DNA from: Nitrosomonas sp.
GTDB lineage: Bacteria; Pseudomonadota; Gammaproteobacteria; Burkholderiales; Nitrosomonadaceae
Direction: 5' to 3'
DNA: 64,000 bases
Assembly (NCBI GenBank): GCA_016703745.1
Contig: JADJBK010000006.1
Location: forward strand, 1,798,001-1,862,000
Part shown: piece by piece, positions 1 through 9,158 of the stretch
How positions within the stretch are numbered: the first letter of the stretch is position 1
Layout: each line of letters starts with the position of its first letter
The notes under the pieces: model-generated
Seen by the model: the letters and a program-made list of their open reading frames with translations, nothing else
Told to the model about the DNA's origin: nothing
Databases searched by the model: none
Translations under genes and position numbers: made by a program

Positions 1-2072
1 ATAAAATCATTCTGGCTTGGAGTAGTTTTGCCTGGGACAGTAATCGTGGGGATCTGCTCCTCTATGGCGGAGGACATGCCAATTATACTGGTAATGATGT
101 TTATCGCTGGCGCTCCAGATCTCTCAAGTGGGAGCGCGCTTCGTTACCCAGTGAAATCGCACCATCATTAATGACGACAATTGATGGTGCAGATGCTGCG
201 CCTGTTTCGGCACATACCTACGACAATGCGGTTTTCCTGCCCATCATTGATCGATATCTGAATTTTGGGGGGGCTATATATCCCGATGGTGGCGCCTATC
301 GACGACCCAGTGAGAATGACCCGGCATTATTAAGATCTACCGGTCCTTACCTGTTTGATCCGGGTAAAGCTAACCCGAACAAGGTCGGGGGTGCGACAGG
401 ATCACATGTTCAGCGTGCTGGTCAGTTTCCAGGTATCGAGGGAGGAGAAATGTGGGAGAACCGTGATCTACCCAAATATCTTCCTGATCAGTATTCTTTA
501 CGTGGCCATATAAATGGGTGTACCGCATATAGCCCTGAATCTGATCAGTACGATGTGGTTTATGTGGCGTCTCGCAGGGGTGGGGGAACGGGGCTTGCAC
601 TGCACCGTTATCAGATAACCGATATCCATAACCCTGCTCTGGATCAGTATGAAATTGTGGGTATATTCTGGGGCAGTCCATCTGCACAGACAAGCTGTGG
701 TTACGACCCGGTTCGAAAAGTTTTTCTTAAATCTGGCATAAACACACAGCCTTTCCAGTTCTGGGATTTGCGTCCGGAAAGAACTACCAATCGTGATCAA
801 AAAGTTGTGATGACAGAAACTGGCGCTGATTTTGTGTCATGGATTCAGAGCTATACCGCTGCTACTGGTATTCCGCTATCCAATTGTGGATTGGATTATG
901 ATCCCAAGCGAGAAAATTTTCTGTTGTGGTGTGGGGGGCAGGAAGTTTGGCGAATCACTCCCCCCCAGTCGCTTTCTGTAAACGGCTGGCAGTTTAATAT
1001 GGAGCCGCTTGGTCAGGGGGAGTCTCCCCCTCTGAATGTGGGAACCGGTATTCTCGGTAAATGGGAATATATTCCGGGATTTGATGTGTTTATTGGCCTT
1101 GAAAATGCAGTTAACGGGAATATCTGGGTATATAAACCCATCGGATGGATTAAACCAGGAGGAGGTAGTGGAGGCGGGGGAGCTGGCAATCTAGCACCAG
1201 AGATTTCCCTAATATCTCCTGTGCAGAGTGAGAATGTTCCACTCAATAATACGGTGACAATTGCTGCAAACGCCACCGATAGTGATGGATTAATTGATTC
1301 AGTGGTCTTTCGGGTCAATGGCAGTATTATTAGCACACTGACATCAGAACCCTATTCAGTTACCTGGACTGCTTCAGCGTTGGGTAGCTACACCATAACA
1401 GCAGAAGCTAATGACAATTCTGGAGCGACAGCTTTGTCCGAAGCAATCTTGTTAAACGTTATTCCTGGCGAGGATAATGGTGGAGGCGGTGGAGAGAATA
1501 TAACTACAGTGATTTTGCAGCGTAGCGAGAATAATCCCAACGATGCCAATGATACTTATCTGTCCACCTATCATAGAACCAGGAATTTTGGAAGCAGCCA
1601 AAAATTACCGCTTTATCTTCAAAATTATGTTCCGCTAATTCGATTCAATATCTTTGCTTCTGAAGGAGGGCCGGTTCCAGATGGAGCCGTAATAGAGTCT
1701 GCAGTTCTATCCGTGTATAAAGAGCTGTACAATCATGTTATTGCCTTGCACGCTATGTTGTTGCCTTGGAAAGAGAATGAGGCGACCTGGAATCAGGCAT
1801 CAAATGGTTTGAGTTGGCATATTGCAGGAGCAGGAGCTGCGGGGTTGGATTACCAGTCTACACCAGATGCCATTGCAAATGCGGCGTGGACTCAGGGATG
1901 GGTTGATTTTGATGTTACTGATCGCTTGAGTATTATTGCTTCCAATGCTGCAGAAAATTATGGGTGGCGCTTTATGTCAGTATCTGGAAACAATAATCTG
2001 AAAAATTTCTATACCAGTGAAAAATTACCAGAATTAGATCTGCATCCAAAACTTGAGATACGTTGGCGGTAA
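1..2072 (+). CDS. Secreted/surface beta-propeller protein with Ig-like and C-terminal DNRLRE domain (5' end outside window)
   Basis: The reading frame is open from base 3, so the start lies to the left of the window. The first 370 or so visible residues look like a kelch/propeller fold: short repeats such as LLLYGGGHANYTGNDVYRW followed by Trp/Gly-rich blades. A Gly-rich linker (GGGSGGGGAGN) leads to an Ig-like domain with the pattern NLAPEISLISP...DSDG...GSYTITAEANDNSG, typical of Big_9/PKD modules. A second Gly linker leads to about 190 residues resembling the DNRLRE/CBM96 domain (LPLYLQNYVPLIRFNI, EATWNQAS, GWVDFDVTD). The likely role is extracellular binding, perhaps to polysaccharide; the ligand is unknown. 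Domain order is read from the sequence; the family names are from memory of their motifs. An internal ATG at 171 is not the real start, because coding continues upstream of it without a stop. Confidence 0.75.
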   Translation, partial: KIILAWSSFAWDSNRGDLLLYGGGHANYTGNDVYRWRSRSLKWERASLPSEIAPSLMTTIDGADAAPVSAHTYDNAVFLPIIDRYLNFGGAIYPDGGAYRRPSENDPALLRSTGPYLFDPGKANPNKVGGATGSHVQRAGQFPGIEGGEMWENRDLPKYLPDQYSLRGHINGCTAYSPESDQYDVVYVASRRGGGTGLALHRYQITDIHNPALDQYEIVGIFWGSPSAQTSCGYDPVRKVFLKSGINTQPFQFWDLRPERTTNRDQKVVMTETGADFVSWIQSYTAATGIPLSNCGLDYDPKRENFLLWCGGQEVWRITPPQSLSVNGWQFNMEPLGQGESPPLNVGTGILGKWEYIPGFDVFIGLENAVNGNIWVYKPIGWIKPGGGSGGGGAGNLAPEISLISPVQSENVPLNNTVTIAANATDSDGLIDSVVFRVNGSIISTLTSEPYSVTWTASALGSYTITAEANDNSGATALSEAILLNVIPGEDNGGGGGENITTVILQRSENNPNDANDTYLSTYHRTRNFGSSQKLPLYLQNYVPLIRFNIFASEGGPVPDGAVIESAVLSVYKELYNHVIALHAMLLPWKENEATWNQASNGLSWHIAGAGAAGLDYQSTPDAIANAAWTQGWVDFDVTDRLSIIASNAAENYGWRFMSVSGNNNLKNFYTSEKLPELDLHPKLEIRWR

Positions 2073-2104
2073 ATTTCCTAACCTTGGCGGTATGAGGTGA
2101 ATTA

Positions 2105-2156
2105 TAAATGGGGCGTGGTAACGTGTAATTATTTTCGCGCCCATTTACTGTTTTTT
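2105..2156 (+). terminator. Rho-independent terminator after the propeller gene
   Basis: TAAATGGGGCG (2105-2115) pairs with CGCCCATTTA (2138-2147), with one bulged G, and a T-run follows at 2151-2156. The stop codon of the upstream gene is about 35 bases earlier. A further copy of AAATGGGC near 2204 could form an alternative pairing. Confidence 0.65.
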
Positions 2157-2652
2157 CTGGATCGCTGTTGTTGAGTTGCGCCTGAAATTTGAAAACCAGC
2201 CAGTAAATGGGCTTGTTTTCAGAGAAAAACGGCTGTTTTCATAAAAATCAGCGTCACTATTTGAAATAGTGGCCAGTTTTTGAGTGACTGCCGTTCAGAA
2301 TGTTTGTTTTTCAGAGGTTCCTTGAATATCCGAAATGCCGGTGCTGATTATTGGGGATCTGTCCCATTCAGGTATCCGCTACAGTTCCGGCATTAGTAAA
2401 GCACGCAAAACTAAGCACTATCTTCCACTCATTTTCCTTGTGCTGGCGCCCATGCCTGGCCAGAGTTTCGTATACAAGAATCATTGAAAACGACTCTGAC
2501 TGAAGAACCGTGTTATCTGGAGTAAATGCAGTGAGTTGGCAGGACTTGTCGCCAGATAGTGGTTTTGCGGTGATATAGCTCAACCCATTTTTAGTGCTAT
2601 CCAGTCAACAATTCCGATTTTTTCTGATTTTCCAAATCCCCCCTGGCCTTGG

Positions 2653-2669
2653 TGCGACAATTTGTCGCA
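2653..2669. promoter_or_regulatory. Inverted repeat TGCGACAATTTGTCGCA, candidate operator of the TonB-dependent receptor
   Basis: Perfect 8-base arms around one central T. A closely similar site (TGCGACAATTTGCCACA) lies at 63715-63731, upstream of tonB. Both are followed 10-12 bases later by GGTTA and then TTATCAT. The arm length and position suggest a dimeric repressor or activator site; the protein is unknown. The distance to the ATG at 2793 is about 125 bases. Confidence 0.5.
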
Positions 2670-2792
2670 TTTTCAATTGGTTAGCATTGGGTTATCATGC
2701 CCGCGCAATTTACGCTGATGCAAATAATCTATAAGATTTTTTGCGTGCATGCTTTCTGATTTTATTCGGCTCTCAGATGGAATTATCAAAAA

Positions 2793-5024
2793 ATGAAAAT
2801 AGATCAACGTGAGTGTTATGCGCTGTTTTGTAGTGGACTATTTGTTTTGTTCGCGGGAATTTCGATCCAATCCGGGTTAGTTTTTGCAGCTGAACCGATT
2901 GATAGACACCAAGAAATGATTAAGGGTGTCAAAAAAGAAGTAAGGGTGAAAGAAAAACCAGTCGTGGCTCAGTCTGATACGGTGATGTTACCGTCGATCC
3001 AGATCAAGACAACGCCGATTGTAACTTACATGGAAGGAATTCCACTTGACATGCCAAGCACGACAGGCAGTCGGCTCGGAGTTACCATTCAGGAAATTCC
3101 CGGCAGTGTCGATGTCGTCACAAGTAAAACAATGGAGGAGCGGGGTTATACCACGACGCTGCAGGCAGTAGAGAGTGCGCCGGGCGTGACTACGGGTATT
3201 TGTTTTGGCGTACCTTGTTTTTCGATGCGCGGCTTTTCTGATGTAACCAGTCTGCCGATTCTGATTGATGGTAACCGCTATCCCGGCTTGGCGGTGGCGC
3301 CGCGCTCCACGTTTAATTACGAACATATCGAGATCATCAAGGGGGCGTCCTCGATGCTGCATGGTTTAGGATCGGTGATTGGTTCGATGAATTTTGTGAC
3401 CAAGCGTGCGGATGGTGTTCCCCGTCACCAGCTCGAGGCTGGTTATGGCAGTTGGGGAAAATGGCGGTTTGCAGGCGGCAGTGGTGGGAAAATCACGGAT
3501 CGCGTCGCCTATCGGCTAGATGTCAACTATGTTACTGCCAACAGGGGTTCATCGGGTTTTGTCGAGCGTACCCGTTACAACGATCTGCATGTTTCGGGCG
3601 AGATAGCAATGGATATTACCGACAGCCTGAAAGCACGTCTTGCCATTGATACCTTTCTGGATCATGGTGAAGGTTACTTCGGCACGCCACTCGTCAACGG
3701 CAAGATCGATAAGCGCGTCATCCGCAATAATTACAATGTCGATGATGACCGCGTGGATAAAGACGTGACCTGGGTGCGACTCAATTTTGACTGGAAGCCG
3801 ATTGATGGGCTGCTGCTACGCAACGAGTCCTATATGAATATCGAAAATCGAGAATGGAAGAATGCTGAAGTCTATACGTTTAACACGACGACTGGCCAGG
3901 TGGATCGTGGCGATTTTCTACGCATTGATCACGATCAGCATATTTTTGGTAATCGTTCCGAAGCCTCGCTGGAGCATACATTCTTCGGCATGTCCAACCG
4001 GGTGCTGACCGGGGTTGAATATTATTTTAATCATCAGCAGCGCAATAACAATGCACCGTTTGGTGGTGGTGATACGGTTAATTTTGTGCGGCCCACCCCG
4101 GGAAGTTTCAGTTCGCCCGATCCATTTTCTCCGCAGCGGAGAACCGGAATTGGATCGGCGGGATTGTATGCCGAGAATCTGCTGAAATTAACCGAATCAA
4201 TCAAACTGGCGCTCGGTTATCGGCATGATATTTCCCATGTCAAATCATTCGATCTGAGAAATTCGGCTAATGATTTTCAGAAAACCTACCATGGGGATTC
4301 GTGGCGTGTTGGTGTACTCTATGACCTTCTGCCTACGTTGACATTTTATGGCCAATGGAGCGGCGCGGCAGAGCCACCTGCCCAAATTGTGACCCTGACA
4401 ACCGCCAACCGTGATTTCAATCTGACCAAAAGCATGCAATGGGAAATCGGTTTAAAGGGGGCATTCTGGGATGATCGTGTGCAAACCACGCTTGCTTTCT
4501 TCGATCTCAGTCGCCGCAACATGCTGACGCGCGATACCAGCAATCCGGACACCGTCCAGCAAATTGGCAAACAGTCGTCGTACGGTGTCGAATTTGCGCT
4601 TGGTTATCGCCCCAACAAGCAGTGGTCGTTCGATGGCAATTTTGCGTGGACCGATGCCCAGTACGATAAGTTTAGCGATCGAGTCTCGGGCGCGGGTGTG
4701 TCACGCAAAGGCAACCGGCCAAATGACGTACCGGAAATCACCGCCAATATCTGGACGTTTTACCGGCCATTTGAGCCGTTGAGCCTTGGTTTTGGTATCC
4801 GTTATGTTGGCGATCGCTTTGCGGATCGCGCCAATACAATAGTGATGCAGGATTATGTGAATGTGAATGCCGTTGTCAGCTACCGCACGAGACTGGGTGA
4901 GTTTGCGTTACATGGGCGCAACCTTAACAATGCGGTCTATGCAAACCGCTCCTATAATAATGGCACACAAGTGCTATTGGGTGAGCCGCGCGCTCTGGAG
5001 CTGGTATGGCGCAAGCATTTCTGA
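2793..5024 (+). CDS. TonB-dependent siderophore receptor
   Basis: A 743-residue outer-membrane receptor for iron chelates, energised by TonB-ExbBD. The N-terminus has a signal peptide (hydrophobic stretch at about residues 9-31). A plug domain follows, with QEIPGSVDVVT, SMRGF, PILIDGNRYPG and HIEIIKGASSMLHG. The remainder is a 22-strand-type barrel ending in the expected C-terminal Phe (LVWRKHF). Two Cys flank GVP within GICFGVPCFSMRGF in the plug, an uncommon feature that could form a disulphide. The length is normal for the siderophore-receptor family. No FecI/FecR pair is adjacent. Regulation is probably through the inverted repeat at 2653-2669; only a poor Fur-like match is visible nearer the gene. 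The substrate cannot be told from sequence. Confidence 0.9.
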   Translation: MKIDQRECYALFCSGLFVLFAGISIQSGLVFAAEPIDRHQEMIKGVKKEVRVKEKPVVAQSDTVMLPSIQIKTTPIVTYMEGIPLDMPSTTGSRLGVTIQEIPGSVDVVTSKTMEERGYTTTLQAVESAPGVTTGICFGVPCFSMRGFSDVTSLPILIDGNRYPGLAVAPRSTFNYEHIEIIKGASSMLHGLGSVIGSMNFVTKRADGVPRHQLEAGYGSWGKWRFAGGSGGKITDRVAYRLDVNYVTANRGSSGFVERTRYNDLHVSGEIAMDITDSLKARLAIDTFLDHGEGYFGTPLVNGKIDKRVIRNNYNVDDDRVDKDVTWVRLNFDWKPIDGLLLRNESYMNIENREWKNAEVYTFNTTTGQVDRGDFLRIDHDQHIFGNRSEASLEHTFFGMSNRVLTGVEYYFNHQQRNNNAPFGGGDTVNFVRPTPGSFSSPDPFSPQRRTGIGSAGLYAENLLKLTESIKLALGYRHDISHVKSFDLRNSANDFQKTYHGDSWRVGVLYDLLPTLTFYGQWSGAAEPPAQIVTLTTANRDFNLTKSMQWEIGLKGAFWDDRVQTTLAFFDLSRRNMLTRDTSNPDTVQQIGKQSSYGVEFALGYRPNKQWSFDGNFAWTDAQYDKFSDRVSGAGVSRKGNRPNDVPEITANIWTFYRPFEPLSLGFGIRYVGDRFADRANTIVMQDYVNVNAVVSYRTRLGEFALHGRNLNNAVYANRSYNNGTQVLLGEPRALELVWRKHF

Positions 5025-5329
5025 GTGTTTTCCATTTGTAATGTAGGCTTCGCCATGTGGCGCAGTCTACAAATTGTGCCAATATTAACGTTCGAAACTG
5101 ATTTCTCACCTCTGTATTATTCCGATTATCCACCAACACCCGCGCCTGTTTCTCCAGCAAAGGCCAGGCTTTAGCCTGGCCAGGCGCATTCCTGAATAAC
5201 TTGTAATTGTTGTCAATACGATAAGGTACGCTGCAGCGTATAATTCCCCATTGGCGTGCAGCAAACAACCTTTGCTCCTCTTGGCAGTTTTTCGCTATTA
5301 TTTTCTTTTTGAGGCAACCTCTGATCAGT
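5025..5329. other. Intergenic region with two hairpins between receptor and ftsY
   Basis: A hairpin at 5042-5071 (TGTAG and CGCCA arms with their complements) lies 17 bases after the receptor stop. A second, GGCCAGGC-TTTA-GCCTGGCC, lies at 5162-5181. Neither has a good T-run. A minus-strand open frame spans most of the region and runs into both neighbours, but it has no recognisable family. Confidence 0.5.
5162..5181. terminator. GC-rich perfect hairpin, possible terminator or processing site
   Basis: An 8-base perfect stem with a TTTA loop. It lacks a following T-tract on the plus strand, so rho-independent termination is uncertain. Confidence 0.35.
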
Positions 5330-6325
5330 ATGTTTAGTATTTTCAAATCCAAAAAACCAGTAGAAGAAACAACGGCTGATCGATCTGTTCCATCCCCTGG
5401 TTTTGCAGACAAAATCCGGCAAGGACTGGCGCGTACCCGACAAAGTCTCAGCAAGCAGCTGTCAGGCTTATTCCACGGTAGGAAAATTGATGAAACCCTG
5501 TATGAGGAGCTTGAAACCGCGCTGTTGACCGCTGATGCTGGTATTACTGCTACCCATCATCTGTTGGACTCGGTACGTAAGCGTGTCAAACGTGACGCTC
5601 TAGATGATGCTGGACAATTAAAACTGGCTTTACAGGATGCGCTGACCGAGTTGCTCGAACCGCTTGCCCGACCGATGGAGACACAAGAGAAAAAGCCCTT
5701 TGTCATCATGATTGCAGGCGTTAATGGTGTGGGCAAAACCACAACAATTGGTAAGCTTGCCCATTATTTTCAGTCACAGGGGCAGTCGGTGTTACTCGCT
5801 GCGGGCGATACTTATCGCGCTGCCGCACAGGCGCAGCTCAAAGTATGGGGAGAGCGCAACAATATTACGGTGATTTCGCAGGAGAGTGAGCCTGGGAAAA
5901 AGAGCGATCCGAGTGCGGTCATTTTTGATGCGGTTAGTGCCGCCAGGGCGCGTGGAATCGATATTGTCCTGGCGGATACTGCCGGGCGGCTGACAACCCA
6001 GGCGCATCTGATGGAAGAAATCAAAAAAATCAAACGCGTTATTGCCAAGGTTATTCCGGATGCGCCACACGAGGTATTGCTGGTTCTGGATGCCAATACC
6101 GGGCAGAATGCAATCAGTCAGTTAAAGGCATTTGATGAGGCATTGAGTGTGACTGGTCTGGTATTGACTAAACTGGATGGAACAGCCAAGGGCGGGGTTA
6201 TCGCCGCAATTGCGGCACAGTACGCCAGTGAGCCACCTGCTCTGCGTTTTATTGGGGTGGGCGAAGGACTGGATGACCTGCGGCCTTTCGATGCCAGAGA
6301 ATTTGCGCAAGCGCTTTTTGACTGA
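5330..6325 (+). CDS. ftsY: Signal recognition particle receptor FtsY
   Basis: SRP-receptor GTPase that docks ribosome-SRP complexes at the inner membrane for co-translational insertion. From the ATG at 5330 the protein has 331 residues. A short charged N-terminal segment replaces the long acidic A domain of E. coli, followed by the helical N domain and the GTPase G domain. Visible motifs are GVNGVGKTT (about 130-138), DTYRAAAQAQL (160-170), DTAGRL (about 216-221) and TKLDGTAKGG (280-289). A TTG seven codons upstream (5309) is in frame, but MFSIFK is the usual FtsY start and GAGG precedes it by 14 bases. It heads an ftsY-ftsE-ftsX set, a common arrangement. Confidence 0.95.
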   Translation: MFSIFKSKKPVEETTADRSVPSPGFADKIRQGLARTRQSLSKQLSGLFHGRKIDETLYEELETALLTADAGITATHHLLDSVRKRVKRDALDDAGQLKLALQDALTELLEPLARPMETQEKKPFVIMIAGVNGVGKTTTIGKLAHYFQSQGQSVLLAAGDTYRAAAQAQLKVWGERNNITVISQESEPGKKSDPSAVIFDAVSAARARGIDIVLADTAGRLTTQAHLMEEIKKIKRVIAKVIPDAPHEVLLVLDANTGQNAISQLKAFDEALSVTGLVLTKLDGTAKGGVIAAIAAQYASEPPALRFIGVGEGLDDLRPFDAREFAQALFD

Positions 6326-6339
6326 ACCAGCCACTCGTC

Positions 6340-6990
6340 ATGATCCAGTTCGTGCAGGTCAGCAAAGTCTATTCGGGTGGCTTTCAGGCGCTGCAGGGGG
6401 TCAGTTTCTCGATTATGGCAGGTGAACTGGTTTTTTTTATCGGACATTCCGGTGCGGGCAAGAGTACGTTGCTGAAGCTGATTGCTGCTATCGAGCAACC
6501 AACTTCTGGCACGGTCAAGGTTGGCAAGCTGGATTCCAGTACGATGAAACGAAGTGCTGTTCCTTATCTGCGGCGAGGTCTTGGTTTGATTTTCCAGGAG
6601 CAGAAAATTCTGTACGATCGTCCCGTGCTCGATAATGTTTTATTGCCGCTGCAAGTCGTGGGGATGGAAAGCAAGGTAGCTACTGCGCGCGCACGTGCCG
6701 CATTGGATAAAGTGGGACTGCTGCACCGGGGAAAAGCCAATCCAGTCAGCCTGTCTGGTGGTGAGAAACAGCGTATGTGTATTGCGCGTGCAGTTGTTAA
6801 TCGCCCAACTGTGCTGATTGCAGATGAGCCGACAGCAAATCTTGATGCCGCCTATGCGCAGGAAATCATGGGGGTATTCCGGTCTTTCCATCAGGTGGGT
6901 GTGACCGTGCTGATTGCTACCCATGATTTGGCGTTGATTGAGAATAAGTCGCGTGTGCTGCAACTGTATCAGGGGAAGCTGGCACAATGA
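6340..6990 (+). CDS. ftsE: Cell division ATP-binding protein FtsE
   Basis: ATPase of the FtsEX complex, which controls septal peptidoglycan hydrolases and divisome assembly. It is 216 residues long, the standard length. Walker A GHSGAGKST is at 35-43, the Q-loop near 86, the signature LSGGEKQR at 138-145 and Walker B VLIADEP at 158-164. It begins 14 bases after ftsY and overlaps ftsX by four bases (ATGA), which indicates translational coupling. Confidence 0.95.
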   Translation: MIQFVQVSKVYSGGFQALQGVSFSIMAGELVFFIGHSGAGKSTLLKLIAAIEQPTSGTVKVGKLDSSTMKRSAVPYLRRGLGLIFQEQKILYDRPVLDNVLLPLQVVGMESKVATARARAALDKVGLLHRGKANPVSLSGGEKQRMCIARAVVNRPTVLIADEPTANLDAAYAQEIMGVFRSFHQVGVTVLIATHDLALIENKSRVLQLYQGKLAQ

Positions 6991-7895
6991 TCAGGTGGCT
7001 GCGGCAACATGGACTGGCAGTCGGTCATGCATTCGAAATGCTGATCGGCTCACCGGCCAGCAGCGTGTTAAGCATTGTGGTGATGGGTATCGTACTCAGT
7101 TTTCCGGCCGGTATTCTATTGACTTTGGATAATCTGCGTACTGTTTCTGGAGAGTCGCTCGAGTCCCCGCAATTGAGTGTACTGATGAATACTGATGCGG
7201 CATCGGACGATATCGAGCGCATCAATGCTAATCTGGAAAAAATGTCTGCTATCGCACATTTTCAGTTTATTTCCAAGGAAATTGCGTTACAACAGCTGCA
7301 GCAGGAGACCGAGCTGGCGGAGATCATGCGTAATCTCGAGCAAAATCCCTTGCCTGATGTATTTGCTGTCAATCTTGGAAATGTAACGGTGGACGAAATC
7401 GAAGCACTGCGCACCACAATACTGGCCTGGCCAAAAATCGCACATGTGCTGGTGGACACTGACTGGGCACGAAAACTAGATGCTATTCTGAGTCTGGGCA
7501 GAATTATTGCTATCATGCTGGCTATTTTATTTGGCGCGGCGCTGGTATTTGCGGTATTCAACATGATTCGTTTGCAGATTCTGACCCGTAGCGATGAAAT
7601 TGAAGTATCCAGGCTAGTGGGCGCCACTAACAGCTATATCCGTCGGCCATTTTTGTATTTTGGGGCGATTCAGGGATTGGCTGGTGCACTACTGGCCTGG
7701 CTAATACTTGCCGTTAGTATCGCTCAGATCAACAAGGCACTGTTTGAGCTGGCCAGATTGTATGAAACCACGTTCAAGCTTGATCATTTTGTCTGGCTGG
7801 ATAGCTTGATACTGCTGGTTATCGCAATTGGGCTGGGATGGCTAGGTGCATATGTATCTGTGACGCGCTATCTGTTGAGATCGGATAATATCTGA
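6987..7895 (+). CDS. ftsX: Cell division permease-like protein FtsX
   Basis: Membrane partner of FtsE, 302 residues. One transmembrane segment near the N-terminus (about 25-47) precedes a periplasmic domain of roughly 110 residues. Three further segments form the C-terminal FtsX/MacB core (IIAIMLAILFGAALVFAVF, then LAGALLAWLILAVSI, then LILLVIAIGLGWLGAYV). SRLVGATNSYIRRPF is the typical coupling-helix region. It overlaps ftsE by four bases. rpoH, which often follows ftsX, is absent; a small lipoprotein gene comes next. Confidence 0.93.
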   Translation: MIRWLRQHGLAVGHAFEMLIGSPASSVLSIVVMGIVLSFPAGILLTLDNLRTVSGESLESPQLSVLMNTDAASDDIERINANLEKMSAIAHFQFISKEIALQQLQQETELAEIMRNLEQNPLPDVFAVNLGNVTVDEIEALRTTILAWPKIAHVLVDTDWARKLDAILSLGRIIAIMLAILFGAALVFAVFNMIRLQILTRSDEIEVSRLVGATNSYIRRPFLYFGAIQGLAGALLAWLILAVSIAQINKALFELARLYETTFKLDHFVWLDSLILLVIAIGLGWLGAYVSVTRYLLRSDNI

Positions 7896-7935
7896 AATAT
7901 TGCGGATAATTTAAGATAACATTTTGAATGAAAAT

Positions 7936-8136
7936 ATGATAAATAAAAAACAAAGATTGATTATAGTTGTGTTGCTGGCAACATTACCCCTGTTATCTGG
8001 CTGCTGGACGCTGGTTGCGGCGGGTGCGGGCGCATATGGGGGATACAAGATGAAAGAGAAGGGTTATACCCTGCAGAATCCAGTTACAAAAGAAAAATCC
8101 ACTAAAACTGATCGGAAGAATCAACAACCGCGTTGA
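7936..8136 (+). CDS. Small lipoprotein with glycine-rich segment
   Basis: 66 residues from the ATG at 7936; a TTG at 7924 would add four. A hydrophobic signal (IIVVLLATLPLLSGC) ends in a lipobox, with the lipidated Cys followed by Trp, so outer-membrane sorting is plausible. After it comes VAAGAGAYGGYKMKEKG, a small glycine-zipper-like stretch, then a charged tail. It follows ftsX by 40 bases and may be co-transcribed with it. Function unknown. Confidence 0.6.
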   Translation: MINKKQRLIIVVLLATLPLLSGCWTLVAAGAGAYGGYKMKEKGYTLQNPVTKEKSTKTDRKNQQPR

Positions 8137-8225
8137 TTGTTCAAGTCTGGTTTATGCAACATGATGCCCTGTCTGGCTGGTGGGACGATAGATAGTGACA
8201 GTACGCGACCTGTTGCCGTTCTATT

Positions 8226-9020
8226 CTATTTTTCAGGTTGCTGGATGGGTTGAATGCACGCATCATGCTTATCCAGTGTGGTGATCCAGTTCTTGTAAAT
8301 CCGATAGGCAACTGTTTGCAGTGCTGGTACGCGCTGATGCAGATCGCTTTGTATCTCATCCGGAGTTTGTACTGCCGGACTGGTCTGATTCTGTTGAAGT
8401 TCATCTGCATTCAGGAGGCACCATTCTTTCACCATGTCGGATGTCATTTCGAGATGACATTGCAATCCGATATGTTTGCCAAATATGAAAGCCTGATTAG
8501 TACAAAACATACTGGAGAGTAGACGGGTTGCACCTTGTGGCAGGCTAAAAGTTTCGCCGTGCCAGTGAAAGGCTTCAAACTCGGTGATATTCCCCAGCCA
8601 GTTGCGTGCAATTGGAGTATCGCTTACTTCTACCTTTCCCCATCCTAGCTCCTTAATTGGACTGTTGCTGACTTGCCCGCCAAGCGCCGTAGCCAGCAAT
8701 TGCCCGCCGAGACAATTTCCCATAACGGGGATATCAGAAGTAACCGCCTGTTTTATCAGCCGAATGATAGGCGTTATCCAGGGTAAATTGTCGTGAACAC
8801 TCATAGGGCCACCCATCAGAACTAACCCACTGAAACTGGAGAGATCGTCTGGAACGCTATCGTCCTCATCCAGTCTGAGCAATTGCCAAGGGACAGCATG
8901 CTGGTCGAGAAATGTGGCAAAATAGCCCGGGCCTTCGATCGGAAAAAATCTGAATATGGCGACAGGTTTAGTAACGGCTTGGGTCAGTCCTGAATTATTT
9001 TTTTCTTTGTTGAGTGTCAT
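8226..9020 (-). CDS. Class I glutamine amidotransferase (GMP synthase-like)
   Basis: 264 residues with the class I glutaminase fold. The nucleophile lies in GNCLGGQLLA (preceded by IPVMGN), and the downstream His/Glu pair lies in GLQCHLEMT. MGGPMSVHD forms the oxyanion region. It lacks a synthetase domain, so it is a stand-alone amidotransferase or peptidase of the type often annotated as GMP-synthase-like; these act on gamma-glutamyl compounds or remain uncharacterised. It is convergent with the lipoprotein gene on its left and divergent from the DUF2868 gene on its right. AAGGA lies about 11 bases before its ATG. Confidence 0.85.
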   Translation of the reverse strand: MTLNKEKNNSGLTQAVTKPVAIFRFFPIEGPGYFATFLDQHAVPWQLLRLDEDDSVPDDLSSFSGLVLMGGPMSVHDNLPWITPIIRLIKQAVTSDIPVMGNCLGGQLLATALGGQVSNSPIKELGWGKVEVSDTPIARNWLGNITEFEAFHWHGETFSLPQGATRLLSSMFCTNQAFIFGKHIGLQCHLEMTSDMVKEWCLLNADELQQNQTSPAVQTPDEIQSDLHQRVPALQTVAYRIYKNWITTLDKHDACIQPIQQPEK

Positions 9021-9158
9021 TCTGTAGATTGTCCTTACTTAATCGATTGCTTGTCATGTCAGCTTTGTGTATCGGGCACCTTCCGGGTCAGCTGACTTTC
9101 ACGATTTCTTGATGCTATCAATTTTATTAAATTTGCCAACTATGTTATATCAACTGTA

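Larger units (their letters stand above)
2073..2792. other. 720-base intergenic region with terminator and candidate operator
   Basis: Holds the terminator at 2105-2156, the inverted repeat at 2653-2669 and the leader of the receptor gene. A short minus-strand open frame at 2368-2583 has no recognisable product and no convincing ribosome-binding site. I see no gene here. Confidence 0.6.

Noticed and set aside
2700..2792. Fur box for the TonB-dependent receptor
   Set aside because: The best match (GATGCAAATAATCTATAAG) agrees at only 11 of 19 positions, which is near background for AT-rich sequence.
4924..5454. Open frame on the minus strand between the receptor gene and ftsY
   Set aside because: It overlaps the ends of both neighbours, has no ribosome-binding site and no recognisable family.
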